Origin: Natrinema salaciae
Lineage (GTDB): Archaea; Halobacteriota; Halobacteria; Halobacteriales; Natrialbaceae
Direction: 5' to 3'
NCBI RefSeq assembly: GCF_900110865.1
Contig: NZ_FOFD01000002.1
Coordinates: 182,835 to 246,834, forward strand
DNA length: 64,000 nt
In this document: in pieces, positions 32,192-41,406 of the stretch
Numbering within the stretch: the first letter of the stretch is position 1
How the letters are laid out: every line of letters begins with the position of its first letter
Program-made: the position numbers and the translations under genes
The notes under the pieces: model-generated
What the model was told of the DNA's origin: nothing
The model's database searches: none
What the model saw: the letters and a program-made list of their open reading frames with translations, nothing else

Positions 32192-32494
32192 TTACTCGAC
32201 GTGCTCCGTCCGCCACGTCGCGAACGACTCGAGGACGTCGCTCTCGTCGAACCGCTCGATGCAGGGGACGTCGTAGGGATGCAGTTCCTGGACGCGTTCG
32301 ACGAGCCCTGCGTAGGCGTCGTCGGTCGTCTTCGCGAGCAAGACCGTTTCCTCGTCGCGGTGAACCTCGCCCTCCCAGCGGTAGACCGACGTCGTCGGGA
32401 ACCGATTGACGCACGCTGCGAGGCGTTCGTCGACCAGCGTTTCCGCGAGTTCGTCGGCCGCGTCCGGCGGGGCCGTAACGTAGACGGTTGGCAT
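32192..32494 (-). CDS. cutA: CutA1-type divalent ion tolerance protein
   Basis: The product is 100 aa, the usual CutA1 length. Family features are MPTVYVTAPP at the start, LVDERLAACVN, the VYRWEGEVHRDEETVLLAKTT strand pair, and ELHPYDVPCI. CutA1 proteins form stable trimers with a ferredoxin-like fold and have been linked to copper and divalent-ion tolerance, although the mechanism is not settled. It stands alone between L11 and the HEWD protein. Confidence 0.93.
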   Translation of the reverse strand: MPTVYVTAPPDAADELAETLVDERLAACVNRFPTTSVYRWEGEVHRDEETVLLAKTTDDAYAGLVERVQELHPYDVPCIERFDESDVLESFATWRTEHVE

Positions 32495-32593
32495 CGGTCG
32501 GACTACGCTCGAGCCGGGGAAAAGAACACCGTCCCGGCGCGGAAGCGGGTCGTCGAGTTCGCCGTGACGCCGATGACCTGCGGGGGCCGTCGA

Positions 32594-32785
32594 TCAGCTA
32601 TCGGCCGCGTCGACCGGTTTGAAGGTGCCCGTGATGTCCCACTCGTGAATGCAGTGTGGATTGCCGACCTGTTTGCGGTCGCCGTCGCGGGCGATCTGCC
32701 AGGCCTCGAGGTCGTCGTCCCACTGTTCGCCGCGACCGCACGCTTCGCAGATTCTCGCGGTCGGTTTTCGTACCTGTGCGCTCAT
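32594..32785 (-). CDS. HEWD-type small zinc protein
   Basis: The product is 63 aa from ATG 32785. It holds ICEACGRGEQW (Cys pair) and NPHCIHEWDITGTFKPV with a further Cys and His. The HEWD tetrad and following sequence match a conserved but uncharacterised haloarchaeal family. One zinc ion is likely. It stands between cutA and pckA without overlap. The function is unknown. Confidence 0.7.
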   Translation of the reverse strand: MSAQVRKPTARICEACGRGEQWDDDLEAWQIARDGDRKQVGNPHCIHEWDITGTFKPVDAADS

Positions 32786-32890
32786 TACCGAACCGTGGGA
32801 ACTCGACACATATAACGGTGTGCGTGTGCGGCAAGTGCTGTCACTGTTTGGATATCGAACCGGTGTCCAAAACGGCGGCGGGCGAGCGCC

Positions 32891-34399
32891 TCAGTAGACG
32901 GCGTCGACGATCTCCGTTCGGAGTTCGTCGAACTGCGCCAGGTACGCCCGGCGATCGGCGCGCAGGTCGGCGAGCGCGTCCTCGTAGTCGTCGACGTGGT
33001 CCGGAACGTAGTAGTCGTCCACGTCGATCCCCGGGATCGAGTCCGGGATGGTCAACCCGATCCGTTCGTCGCGGGTCCACTCGACGGTGCCGCGGGCGAC
33101 TTCGGTGAGGATCGTCACGGACTCGGTGACGCCGATGTCTTTCGACTGGTCGCCGAGGTACCCCGTGTTGATGACGTAACAGTCGACGTCGAGGATGTCG
33201 ATGAGTTCGTGGAAGATGTTCCCCTCCTCGCCCTCGGCGCCGACGATGAAGGGATTCGTCCCGACGACGCGGATCGACTCGCCGGCACGGGACGGGTCGC
33301 CCGCGCTGGTCTCGATCGATTCGCCGAGCATGAAGGCGACGGCCGCCTGCGCCTCGTCGAGTTTGGCGACCGGCGGCATCAGCGGGTTTCGAGTGATGAA
33401 AAAGACCTGATCCATCCGATCGATGTCGATCTCCTCGGCCGCGCTCTCGAGTTCGTCGCGCTGGACGATCGCCCGCGAGTTCGCCGTATAGCGGTCCTCG
33501 TCGAAGTGGACGGTCCCGTCGTCGTCGACGGCGACGTTCTCGAGGATCGCCGACTCGGCGGTCGCAGCCTCGTAGAGTTCCGGCTGCTCGTCGTCGAGAC
33601 CGATCGTCTTGATGTACAACCCCTCGCCCTCGCTGCCGGCGACGGTGCCGTCCGAGAGGAGACCGCAGACGTCGTCCTGTACCATGGCGGCCCCTTCGGG
33701 GCCCTCGAGCCAGCAGCCGTGAGAGGTCAGCGTGGACTTCCCGGTCGCGGAGAGGCCCATGAACACCTGCCCGACGGTCCGGAGGTCGCCGTTCGCATCG
33801 CGCACGCGCACACGTTTGCTTCCCGCATGGAGCCCGAGGCCGCCCTGCTGTTTGATCCGGTACATGAATAGCCGGAGGAAGGATTTCTTGGCCTCACCGG
33901 TGTAATCGCTGCCCAGCACGGCGGTGAAACCGGTGTCGGGCTGAACGCGGATCGCAGTCTCGTCGTAGTCGGGGAGCTGGACGGTGTAGAGATCCGGGTC
34001 TCTGCCGTCGGTCGGCTCGAAGAGGTTCGCCCACGCCAGGGCGATTCGAGCGTGCTCGACGGGGACGAAGAGGCGACAACAGAAGGTCGCGTCCGGATGG
34101 CGCCCCATCAACCGGTCGACGCAGAGCAGTTCGACGTCGTCGGTGCGATCGATCGCGTCGGCGACGAGTTCGTGGTCGCGGTCGGTGAACTCGTGGTCGA
34201 CGGCGTTTTTCGTCCGATCGGCGCTCCGCGAGCGGAACTCGCTGACGTAGGACGGCGAACCGAACTCGGTCGTCGTCTCGTCGGCCGCGGCGAGCTCGCG
34301 CAGTTCCTCGAGCGACGGGTTGTACCGGACGTTCGACGCTGTGGTTGGATCCGGAAGCTGTCGGACCAGCGGACGGGACTCCGTCCCGGTTTCGGACAT
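32891..34399 (-). CDS. pckA: Phosphoenolpyruvate carboxykinase (ATP)
   Basis: The product is 502 aa. The kinase-type ATP site is GLSATGKSTLTS (residues about 214-225), the metal/PEP site is VQDDVCGLLSDG, and it continues with ENVAVDDDGTVHFDE, RNPLMPPVA and NTGYLGDQSKDIGV. It converts oxaloacetate and ATP to PEP, CO2 and ADP for gluconeogenesis. ATG 34399 follows a probable TATA (TTTATG near 34428). Confidence 0.9.
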   Translation of the reverse strand: MSETGTESRPLVRQLPDPTTASNVRYNPSLEELRELAAADETTTEFGSPSYVSEFRSRSADRTKNAVDHEFTDRDHELVADAIDRTDDVELLCVDRLMGRHPDATFCCRLFVPVEHARIALAWANLFEPTDGRDPDLYTVQLPDYDETAIRVQPDTGFTAVLGSDYTGEAKKSFLRLFMYRIKQQGGLGLHAGSKRVRVRDANGDLRTVGQVFMGLSATGKSTLTSHGCWLEGPEGAAMVQDDVCGLLSDGTVAGSEGEGLYIKTIGLDDEQPELYEAATAESAILENVAVDDDGTVHFDEDRYTANSRAIVQRDELESAAEEIDIDRMDQVFFITRNPLMPPVAKLDEAQAAVAFMLGESIETSAGDPSRAGESIRVVGTNPFIVGAEGEEGNIFHELIDILDVDCYVINTGYLGDQSKDIGVTESVTILTEVARGTVEWTRDERIGLTIPDSIPGIDVDDYYVPDHVDDYEDALADLRADRRAYLAQFDELRTEIVDAVY

Positions 34400-34844
34400 A
34401 CACGTAATTCACCACCTTCCTGATGCATAAACATGAAGGATTTTGACCTTCGTATGTCACGACCTACCCATACCCACAGTGACGTACGGTATTTACCGCC
34501 CCCTATTTTGCTGCACGTAACTATCTCATTATCGTTCGTAGAAACATATATAACTTGGTACTTTAGAATATATACTCGAGTAAGAAGTAATTCTAATCGG
34601 GGGTCGACGGCGGGGTACCGAATCGAACTCCCGCAGTCGGCAGTCGGCGTCGCGGATTCGGCGGCCGGTCGCGGCCGTGCTCCGAACGAGGACGGCCGGC
34701 GGTCTAGTGATCGGATACGGACCCGTACGATCCGGTTTCGCGGGCGGTAGCAACCCGGTTCCGACGCCGCCGGCCGCCGTCCCGATTTTCACATCTGGTA
34801 CTGCGGGGCGAACAGCCAATAGGGTGGTTCGAATTGCCACGGAC
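34400..34844. other. Divergent promoter region between pckA and the actin-like gene
   Basis: About 445 bases without a gene I can support. The centre (34520-34600) is AT-rich for this genome, with ACATATATAAC and GAATATATAC, both good TATA elements for the rightward gene. A frame is open from 34677 in line with the actin-like gene, but its residues are Pro/Gly/Ala-rich with no coding character, so the start at 34845 is preferred. If the AT-rich elements are the promoter, that gene has a leader of over 200 bases. Confidence 0.5.
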
Positions 34845-37800
34845 ATGGATTACGGTCTCGATATTGGGCCGGACGCGATCCGGGTAGCCACGGACGATGG
34901 CGACGGTCCGGCGATCGAATCGGCCCTGCCGGTCGCGGTACCGGTCGACGACGAGGCGCTCGGGTCGGTCGAACTGTCGGCCGACGCGTGCACCATCAGC
35001 GCCGACGGAACGACCTACGCGGTCGGCGGGGATGCTCGAGCGGCCGCCGACGCGGTCGAGGAGGAACCCGAGTCCCTGTTCGCGAACGGCGTGCTCACAG
35101 CGGACGTGACGGGGTATGCAACGCCAGCGCTCGGCGCACTCGTCGACGGCATACTGGGTGACCCGTCGGACGGACGGCTCTGTTATACGACGCCAGGGCC
35201 GCTCGCCGACGCGGCGGCATCGATCGATGCGCACCGTGAGGCCGTCGACTCGGTGCTGACGGACTGCGGGCTCGATGCAACGCCGATCAGCAAGGGCTTC
35301 GCGGTCGTCTACGACCAGCTCGCGGGCGACAACTACACGGGACTCGGGGTCTGCATCGAGGCCCAGACGACGACCGTCACGTTAGCGTACTACGGGGTTC
35401 CGGCGCTGGCGGTCTCGATCGCCGCGGGTCGCGAGTGGATCGTCGAACGCGCGGCCGCCGAAACCGGCCACGCGCGGTCGCAGGTCGCCGGCGTGCTCGA
35501 GGAGTTCGCGCTCGATCCCGACACAGCGGCGAGCGGAGTCGAGAGCGCGCTGGCGCAGGCGTACGACGTCCTGATAGCCGACCTGATCGAGGCGATCCGA
35601 GACGAGGCCGACGAGAGCGACGTCCAACAGGGGCTGTCCGTTCCGATCGCGATCGCCGGCGAGGGCGCGGTCGAGGGCGTCGAGTTCCTCCTGGGTGGCC
35701 GGTTCGACGCGGCGACCCTCCCGTTCTCGGTTCGAGGCGTCCGGCTCGCGGACGACCCATCCGCGAGCGCCGCACGAGGCGCACTCGCGGCGGCTCGAGA
35801 CGACGTCGAGGCCGACGAGACGGTCGTCCGGTCACCGCCCGCCGACGAGGAAGCGACCGCCGGAACGCCGGATGCCGCCGGGGCGGCGGTCGAGAGCGGA
35901 CAGACCGAACTCACGTTCGACGACGCGTCTGCCTCCGGCGGAGCGACCGACCCGACGGACGATGCTATCGACCAGCTATTCGATCGGCTCGCCAACCGCG
36001 ACGACGAGATCGAATCCGTCCGCGAAGACCTCGAGTTGTTGTTCGAGGACCTCGAGTACGTCGAGGAGCGGACGGCCGCGGTCGAAACGGTCGACGAACT
36101 CGACGACCGACTCGAGTCGTTCGCCGACGAACTGGCCGATCTCGAGGCCGAGAGCGAGACCCACGCGAGCGACGCCGATCTCGCCGATCTCGACCGGGAG
36201 GTCGAGCGTCTCGACGGCAATCTCGAGGCGTTGTCGGACACGCTCGCGTCGCTGGAAGCCGACGTCGGCGACGTCGACGCGGCGCTCGAGGACGTCGAGG
36301 CGGCCGCAGCGGACGGCCGATCCGCACTCGACGACCGGCTCACCGAACTGGCGGCCGATCTCGATGACGTCGCCGAGAGCGCGGACGCGCTCGACGAGAC
36401 CCTCGACGCGGTTCGAACGGATCTCGAGGACCTCGACGCGACGGCCGCCACCGAGACGGCGCTCGAGGACGTCGAGGAACGCGTCGCGGCGCTGGCCGAC
36501 GATAGCGAGGCGCTCGAGTCGGCCCTCGACGGCGTCGAAACGCGGATCGACGGGTTCGTCGGCCGACTCGAGGAGCTGGACGTGCGAATCGACGGCGTCG
36601 ACGAGCGGCTCGAGGCGGCGTCCGACCGGACCGAAGCGCGGTTCGATGCGGTCGAGTCGACGATTGACGATTCGATCGACGCCCTCGACGACGAAATAGA
36701 GGACCTCGACGGCGAGATCGAGGGCCTCGACGACGAGCTGAAAGTCGCCCGCGAGACGCTGGACGAGCGCATCGCTGCGCTCGACGCCGATCTCGAAACC
36801 GTCCGAGACGCGATCGACGACCTCGAGGCGACGGCCGCGGCGGACGAACGGGTCGACGCCGTCGCGGACGAGCTGGCGACGCTCGAGACGGCGACCGCGA
36901 CCCTCGACGAGACGGTGTCCACGGTCTCGGATCGACTGGACGAGCTTGCGGAGCGCGCGGCCGAGACGGAGACGGTCGACGGCCTCGCGGGAGACCTCGA
37001 GGCTATCGACGAGGACCTGCGGGCCGTCGAGTCCGATCTGCGATCGCTGGAAGACGCCCTCGAGCGTCGGATCGACGAGACGGTCGCCGACCTCCAGACC
37101 CGACTCACCGAGACGACGGACGCGATCGACGACGAGCTCGCGGGGCTCGAGGAGAGCGTCGACCGGATCGACGCCGAGGCGGTCACCGACGACGACCTCG
37201 CAGCCCTGCGCGAATCGGTCGACGAGACGAGCGACGAGGTCGAGACGGTGCGCACGGCTGTCGACGAAACCGCGGCGGCCCTCGAGTCCGTCGGCGACCG
37301 CGTCGACGAACTCGACGCCGACCTCGAGGCGCAGGGCGACGATATTCGCTCGACGATCGATGACCGCCTGAGCGACGTTCGAACGTCGCTCGACGACGCG
37401 CTGGAAACGCTTCAGGACGATCTCGAACGCGAAACCGAGTCGCTCGCCGAGACGGTCGCGGCAACCGACGACCGGCTCGAGGAGACCGAGGACCGGGTCG
37501 CCGCTCACGACAGTCGGCTCGAGGAGACCGAGGACCGGGTCGCCGCTCACGACAGTCGGCTCGAGGAGACCGAGGACCAAGTCGCCGCTCACGACAGTCG
37601 GCTCGAGGAGACCGAGGACCAAGTCGCCGCTCACGACGGCCGGATCGGCGAGATTGCGTCCGCGCTGGACGCGGTCGAAACCGATATCGACGACGTCACC
37701 GACGACCTCGAGACGATCTCGGATCGGGTCGACGACGTCGAGGATGCGGCGAGCGAGGACGATCTCGCGGCAATCGAAGACGACGTCTCGACTGTCTCGG

Positions 37801-38267
37801 AGCGACTCGAGTCGCTCCGCGCGGATCTCGACGAGTTCGCTCGAGCCCTCGAGTCGGTGCCCGAGGGATCGGCGGTCGACGCGCTCGAAGACGACCTCCA
37901 AACCCTCGACGACGAGGTACGGACGCTCGACGACGAGTTCGGTTCGATGGGACAGCAGGTGACGACGGTCTCCGAGCAGCTATCGGCCCTCGAGCGACGG
38001 ATCGAGACGATCGATACGCGGGTCGAAGAAATCGGAAACCGGAGCGACGAGACCGAGGAGATCGACGCGCTCCGGACGGAGCTAGAAGCGGTTCGCTCCG
38101 ACGTGACTGCAGCGCCGGCGCTCTTGCCGTCGATCGCCGCCGGCGGTGGGAGTGCGGGAATCGTCGCCGGAAGCGTCACCGCGCTCGCCGGTGACGCCGC
38201 AGTCGGCGCCGCGGCGGCCGTCGTCGGACTCGTGCTGGTCGGGGTCGCGGTCCTGGTCGCTCGCTGA
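34845..38267 (+). CDS. Actin-like domain fused to long coiled coil and membrane anchor
   Basis: The product is 1140 aa. Residues 1-320 look like an actin/MreB-type ATPase: YGLDIGPDAIRVA is the phosphate-1 loop (DIG). YTGLGVCIEAQTTTVTLAYYGVPALAVSIAAG has the phosphate-2 position, but without the usual D-x-G pattern. VPIAIAGEGAVEG is the adenosine motif. Residues about 375-1090 are almost continuous acidic coiled coil (DLEDLDA-type heptads), with four identical 14-residue repeats at 877-932. The last 23 residues are a membrane helix. It would be a long tether from membrane to an actin-like head. ATG 34845 is chosen because the head domain starts at once. There is no obvious partner gene nearby. 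Confidence 0.75.
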   Translation: MDYGLDIGPDAIRVATDDGDGPAIESALPVAVPVDDEALGSVELSADACTISADGTTYAVGGDARAAADAVEEEPESLFANGVLTADVTGYATPALGALVDGILGDPSDGRLCYTTPGPLADAAASIDAHREAVDSVLTDCGLDATPISKGFAVVYDQLAGDNYTGLGVCIEAQTTTVTLAYYGVPALAVSIAAGREWIVERAAAETGHARSQVAGVLEEFALDPDTAASGVESALAQAYDVLIADLIEAIRDEADESDVQQGLSVPIAIAGEGAVEGVEFLLGGRFDAATLPFSVRGVRLADDPSASAARGALAAARDDVEADETVVRSPPADEEATAGTPDAAGAAVESGQTELTFDDASASGGATDPTDDAIDQLFDRLANRDDEIESVREDLELLFEDLEYVEERTAAVETVDELDDRLESFADELADLEAESETHASDADLADLDREVERLDGNLEALSDTLASLEADVGDVDAALEDVEAAAADGRSALDDRLTELAADLDDVAESADALDETLDAVRTDLEDLDATAATETALEDVEERVAALADDSEALESALDGVETRIDGFVGRLEELDVRIDGVDERLEAASDRTEARFDAVESTIDDSIDALDDEIEDLDGEIEGLDDELKVARETLDERIAALDADLETVRDAIDDLEATAAADERVDAVADELATLETATATLDETVSTVSDRLDELAERAAETETVDGLAGDLEAIDEDLRAVESDLRSLEDALERRIDETVADLQTRLTETTDAIDDELAGLEESVDRIDAEAVTDDDLAALRESVDETSDEVETVRTAVDETAAALESVGDRVDELDADLEAQGDDIRSTIDDRLSDVRTSLDDALETLQDDLERETESLAETVAATDDRLEETEDRVAAHDSRLEETEDRVAAHDSRLEETEDQVAAHDSRLEETEDQVAAHDGRIGEIASALDAVETDIDDVTDDLETISDRVDDVEDAASEDDLAAIEDDVSTVSERLESLRADLDEFARALESVPEGSAVDALEDDLQTLDDEVRTLDDEFGSMGQQVTTVSEQLSALERRIETIDTRVEEIGNRSDETEEIDALRTELEAVRSDVTAAPALLPSIAAGGGSAGIVAGSVTALAGDAAVGAAAAVVGLVLVGVAVLVAR
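37473..37640 (+). repeat. Four 42-bp tandem repeats in the coiled-coil section
   Basis: Four direct copies of a 42-bp unit (beginning CGGCTCGAGGAGACCGAGGA) follow each other without spacers; the first pair and second pair differ only at GGG/CAA, and the last ends GGC instead of AGT. Each encodes RLEETEDRVAAHDS or its Q variant, exactly two heptads. Near-identity of the DNA shows recent expansion, so copy number probably varies between strains. Confidence 0.95.
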
Positions 38268-38350
38268 CCGCCTTCTCCGAGCGCGTTCGGGTCCGGACAC
38301 GATCGGCACCGCTCGCGGCGGTGCGGCCGCAACGGCGGACGCCGTGGCGA

Positions 38351-38482
38351 CTAGTCGCGGATCAACTCCACGTTTCGCATCTCGCCCCCGCACTGCGGAC
38401 AGGTGCTGAGGAGGGCGTCACCGGCCGTCTCCCGCCGACCGCACTGGACGCACACGTACTCGCGTTGCTCCTCGAGTGTCAT
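38351..38482 (-). CDS. Small rubrerythrin-type zinc ribbon protein
   Basis: The product is 43 aa: MTLEEQREYVCVQCGRRETA then LLSTCPQCGGEMRNVELIRD. Two CxxC knuckles about 16 residues apart form a classic rubredoxin-like zinc ribbon. Very similar short proteins are widespread in haloarchaea and usually called rubrerythrin-like. It is convergent with the coiled-coil gene. The function is unknown. Confidence 0.65.
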   Translation of the reverse strand: MTLEEQREYVCVQCGRRETAGDALLSTCPQCGGEMRNVELIRD

Positions 38483-38655
38483 ATGTTGCCGTACGGATCG
38501 GTGTATGTTAACTCTTGCCACAATAGCTGACCGTGCCGCCCGAGCGGAGTCGGTCGAGAATCGGATCGTATATCATGGCCATTATATACCATATTATTAT
38601 AATAGTTCTTAACGGGAGGGACTTATATGATAGTTTCTGGTGGCTGCTAGTACCA

Positions 38656-38838
38656 ATGGCCGCAAACACCACGACGGAGTGGATCGACCCGATCACCTGT
38701 CCGTTCTGCGGAGACGAGCTCGCATCGCCGGGTGCCGGATTCGTCGATCACATCCACGAGAACGCCGACTGCGAGGACGGGTTCGATCACTGGCGCGAGA
38801 ACATCGCCGGCGACCTCGCCGGCGAATGGTCCGGATAG
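38656..38838 (+). CDS. Small zinc-finger protein (60 aa)
   Basis: The product is 60 aa. ITCPFCGDELASPGAGFVDHIHENADC is a C-x2-C ... H-x4/6-C type zinc finger, followed by an acidic helix. The TATA-like ACTTATATG lies about 27 bases before ATG 38656, a good leaderless start. The AT-rich stretch at 38570-38615 just upstream adds to a strong promoter. It belongs to a conserved haloarchaeal small-protein group whose function is unknown. Confidence 0.65.
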   Translation: MAANTTTEWIDPITCPFCGDELASPGAGFVDHIHENADCEDGFDHWRENIAGDLAGEWSG

Positions 38839-38901
38839 CGTTCCGACGCCCCACTCGAGTTGCCGCTCCGCGTTTGTCGCTCGAAGCCGCCACCCCAGTG
38901 C

Positions 38902-39372
38902 TCAGTCGAAGTCCGGCAGGTCCTCCGGCGGTTCGTACTCGGCCTCCCAGTCGACGTACTCCTCTTTGAGGGTGACCGAAACGATCTGGCCGAACTCGGT
39001 GAGCTCGGCGTTGATCGAGGAGACCGTCCCCCACGTGTCGAGCTCGGGGTGGTACTCTCGAGCCTGCCAGTCCTCCGGAATGCCGGGTGCGTGATACCCG
39101 ACCCGGTCGGCGAAGTCGTCCCAGAAAAAGTCGAAGCCGGCGAAGAGATCGAGATCCCGGGCGATCCCGTACTCGCGCTCGCCGAGGTCCGTGTCCGCGC
39201 GCCACTCGTCGAACGATTCGACCCAGGCCCCCTCCTCGAGAAACGCCTGCAGTTCCTCGCGGCGGTAGTCGACCTCCTCGGCGCCGTCGGCGCTGACGGT
39301 CGCGTCCTCGTACTCGTTGGGATCGACGAACTCCAGTTCCGGCGGCTCGGGGGGTTCGACCTCGAGTGTCAT
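38902..39372 (-). CDS. Paralog A of a tandem pair, unknown function
   Basis: The product is 156 aa from ATG 39372 (MTLEVEPPEPP). It is acidic and Trp/Phe-rich. Aligned with the gene at 39433-39882 it shares MTLxVExPxPP, RREEL..FLEEGAW..SFDEWRADT, E....ARDLDLF..FDFFWDDFADRVGY.AP..P and a final VTLKEEYV segment. No Cys, signal or membrane segment is seen. The function is unknown; the pair arose by duplication. Confidence 0.6.
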   Translation of the reverse strand: MTLEVEPPEPPELEFVDPNEYEDATVSADGAEEVDYRREELQAFLEEGAWVESFDEWRADTDLGEREYGIARDLDLFAGFDFFWDDFADRVGYHAPGIPEDWQAREYHPELDTWGTVSSINAELTEFGQIVSVTLKEEYVDWEAEYEPPEDLPDFD

Positions 39373-39432
39373 AGCCGGTCGTAGGTCGGGTTCCCGGATA
39401 AGAATTCCCACCGCGGGGTCGACGGCCGTCCG

Positions 39433-39882
39433 TCACTCCCACGTGTAGCCGAACTCCTCCCCGGTCCGGTGGATGTAATCGGTCTCGAGTACCTCGCTCA
39501 CCGTCCGACCGAGCGAGTCGAGCGCCTCCTCGATGTCGTCGACGTCGCCCTCGTCGAGTTCGTCGTGTGCGGCCACCGAGTCGGCCGGAACCGTCGGTGC
39601 GCGGTAGCCGACGTCCGCTGCGGCCTCGTTCCAGTAAAAATCGAACCTGTCGATCAACCCGAGCTCGAGCACGGCCCGGAACTCCCCGTCGGTCAGGTAG
39701 GTGTCTCCGGCCCACTCGTCGAAGGCGTCGTCCCAGGCACCCGTCTCGAGGAAGTCGGCCAGCGCCTCGCGACGGGCGTTGTCTCCCGCCCGTTCCTCGG
39801 GTTCGTCGACCGCGTCGAAGTTACCAACGCTCTGTGAGCCGTGGAGGGTCGGCGGATCGGGGATCTCGACATCGAGTGTCAT
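39433..39882 (-). CDS. Paralog B of a tandem pair, unknown function
   Basis: The product is 149 aa from ATG 39882 (MTLDVEIPDPP). The conserved core is ALADFLETGAWDDAFDEWAGDTYLTDGEFRAVLELGLIDRFDFYWNEAAADVGYRAP, followed by an acidic helix and YIHRTGEEFGYTW. The two genes are 60 bases apart on the same strand and probably co-transcribed, with this gene first. Divergence between them is substantial, so the duplication is old. Confidence 0.6.
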   Translation of the reverse strand: MTLDVEIPDPPTLHGSQSVGNFDAVDEPEERAGDNARREALADFLETGAWDDAFDEWAGDTYLTDGEFRAVLELGLIDRFDFYWNEAAADVGYRAPTVPADSVAAHDELDEGDVDDIEEALDSLGRTVSEVLETDYIHRTGEEFGYTWE

Positions 39883-40031
39883 AGCGTATCCTACGGTCGG
39901 CAACGGTATGGGGGTTTCCCGGCGAGAACGGGCCGAGCCCGAGTTGGACGATTGCGTCGATCCGCGACAGCGGACCGGAGTCGGCAGTGTCGATCCCTAC
40001 AGTTATTTCAGCGGAGACACAACTGGCACAC

Positions 40032-40436
40032 ATGGCCAGCGGAACCTCCGGTGGACGGGAGTACTCTCTCGTCGAACTGTTCGCCATCAAGTTCGTCCTG
40101 GCCGACGTACTGATCATCGCATTACTGCTGTTGGCCGGTCCGGTGTACGCGCTCCTCGCGACCGCGCTGATCGTGCTGGGCGGGCTTCTCCTGTGGCATT
40201 TCGCCACCGGTGATCGCGACGAGTCCCGCGGCGTCGAGCCGGAACGCGCGTCCGAAGCGGTCGAATCGGCGGCCGCCAACGCCGACCCCGTGACGACGCT
40301 CCAGGAGCGATACGCCGCCGGCGAACTGTCCGAGGCCGAGTTCGAGGCGCGGCTGGATCGACTGATCGAGTCCAACGAACGGGCCAATTCGGCGAGCGTC
40401 GACACCGACGACCTCTCGCTCGAGCGCCGGCGCTGA
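40032..40436 (+). CDS. Membrane protein with C-terminal SHOCT domain
   Basis: The product is 134 aa from ATG 40032. Residues about 17-58 form two membrane helices, and residues 90-120 (PVTTLQERYAAGELSEAEFEARLDRLIE) are a clear SHOCT motif, a short helical domain common at the ends of bacterial and archaeal membrane or phage proteins. It probably mediates oligomerisation. Its tail is Ser/Asp/Arg-rich. Isolated gene; divergent from paralog B. Confidence 0.75.
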   Translation: MASGTSGGREYSLVELFAIKFVLADVLIIALLLLAGPVYALLATALIVLGGLLLWHFATGDRDESRGVEPERASEAVESAAANADPVTTLQERYAAGELSEAEFEARLDRLIESNERANSASVDTDDLSLERRR

Positions 40437-40536
40437 CCGGATCGGTTCCGCGGGCGTCGGCCCAGTCACCGAGACGCACTCGAACGCGAGAACGGCATCC
40501 AAACACTCAATCGCCGGGCGGCCGTACCGCCGAGCG

Positions 40537-41316
40537 ATGACAGGGTACGAGGCGGTGATCCTCGACGTCGACGGGACGATCGTCCGTGGCGAGGAGTTGG
40601 TGCCCGGCGCGACCGACGGCCTGCGCGCGCTCGAGGCGGCGGGCTGTTCGCGGTTGCTCTTCTCGAACAACCCGACGCGCGGCGCCGACCACTACGGCGA
40701 GACGCTCGCCCCGCACGGGATCGACGTCGACCCCGACACCGTCCTCACGTCCGCGACCGTTTCGGCGGAGTACCTCGCGGCGACCCACGCCGGCGAACGG
40801 GTCTACCTCGTCGGCGCGGAGCGCCTCGAGGCGATCCTCGACGCGGCGGCCGTCGAGTTGACGACCGACCCCGACGCGGCCGAGGTCGTGCTTGGCTCGT
40901 TCGACACGGCGTTCTCGTTCGGCACGCTCTGGGAGTCCCTGCGCGCGCTCGAGGGCAACGTGCCGTTCTATGGCACCGACCCGGACGCGACGATCCCAAT
41001 CGACGAGGGGGAGATTCCGGGGTCGGGCGCGATTCTCGCCGCGATGGAGGCCGTCGCCGGCCGCGAGCCGGACGCGATCCTCGGCAAACCGTCCTCGATC
41101 GCGGCCGCGGCGGCCATGGATCGACTGGACGCCGACCCGACCGACACCCTGGTCGTCGGCGATCGACTCGACACCGACATCGCGCTCGGTAACCGCGCCG
41201 GCATGGAGACGGCACTCGTTCTCACCGGCGTCACCGACCGCGCGGACCTGGCGGACGCCGAGATCGAACCGGATCACGTCCTCGAGTCCCTGGCAGCGGT
41301 CGACACGCTCCTCTGA
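40537..41316 (+). CDS. HAD-superfamily phosphatase (NagD-like)
   Basis: The product is 259 aa. HAD motif I is ILDVDGTIVRG (residues 8-18), motif II LLFSNNPTRG, motif III the Lys in ILGKPSS, and motif IV VVGDRLDTDIALG with the acidic pair. The NagD/PGP-type C2 cap lies between. Substrates of this group include p-nitrophenyl phosphate and sugar or nucleotide phosphates; the real one is not known. It starts 100 bases after the SHOCT gene. Confidence 0.8.
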   Translation: MTGYEAVILDVDGTIVRGEELVPGATDGLRALEAAGCSRLLFSNNPTRGADHYGETLAPHGIDVDPDTVLTSATVSAEYLAATHAGERVYLVGAERLEAILDAAAVELTTDPDAAEVVLGSFDTAFSFGTLWESLRALEGNVPFYGTDPDATIPIDEGEIPGSGAILAAMEAVAGREPDAILGKPSSIAAAAAMDRLDADPTDTLVVGDRLDTDIALGNRAGMETALVLTGVTDRADLADAEIEPDHVLESLAAVDTLL

Positions 41317-41406
41317 GTCGATCCCCCTCCGTACGGCTCGCAGTCGAATCCCCAGCGCCTGCACTCGAGAGACATATTTATCCGTGACAGTCACCAAGTA
41401 CGATAC

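Noticed and set aside
37473-37640. CRISPR array
   Set aside because: The repeats are contiguous without spacers and encode two heptads each.
35390-37901. Two long minus-strand frames opposite the actin-like/coiled-coil gene
   Set aside because: Ser/Arg- or Val/Asp-rich mirror images of GAC/GTC/CTC codons; the plus frame alone has a head domain, heptads and a membrane helix.
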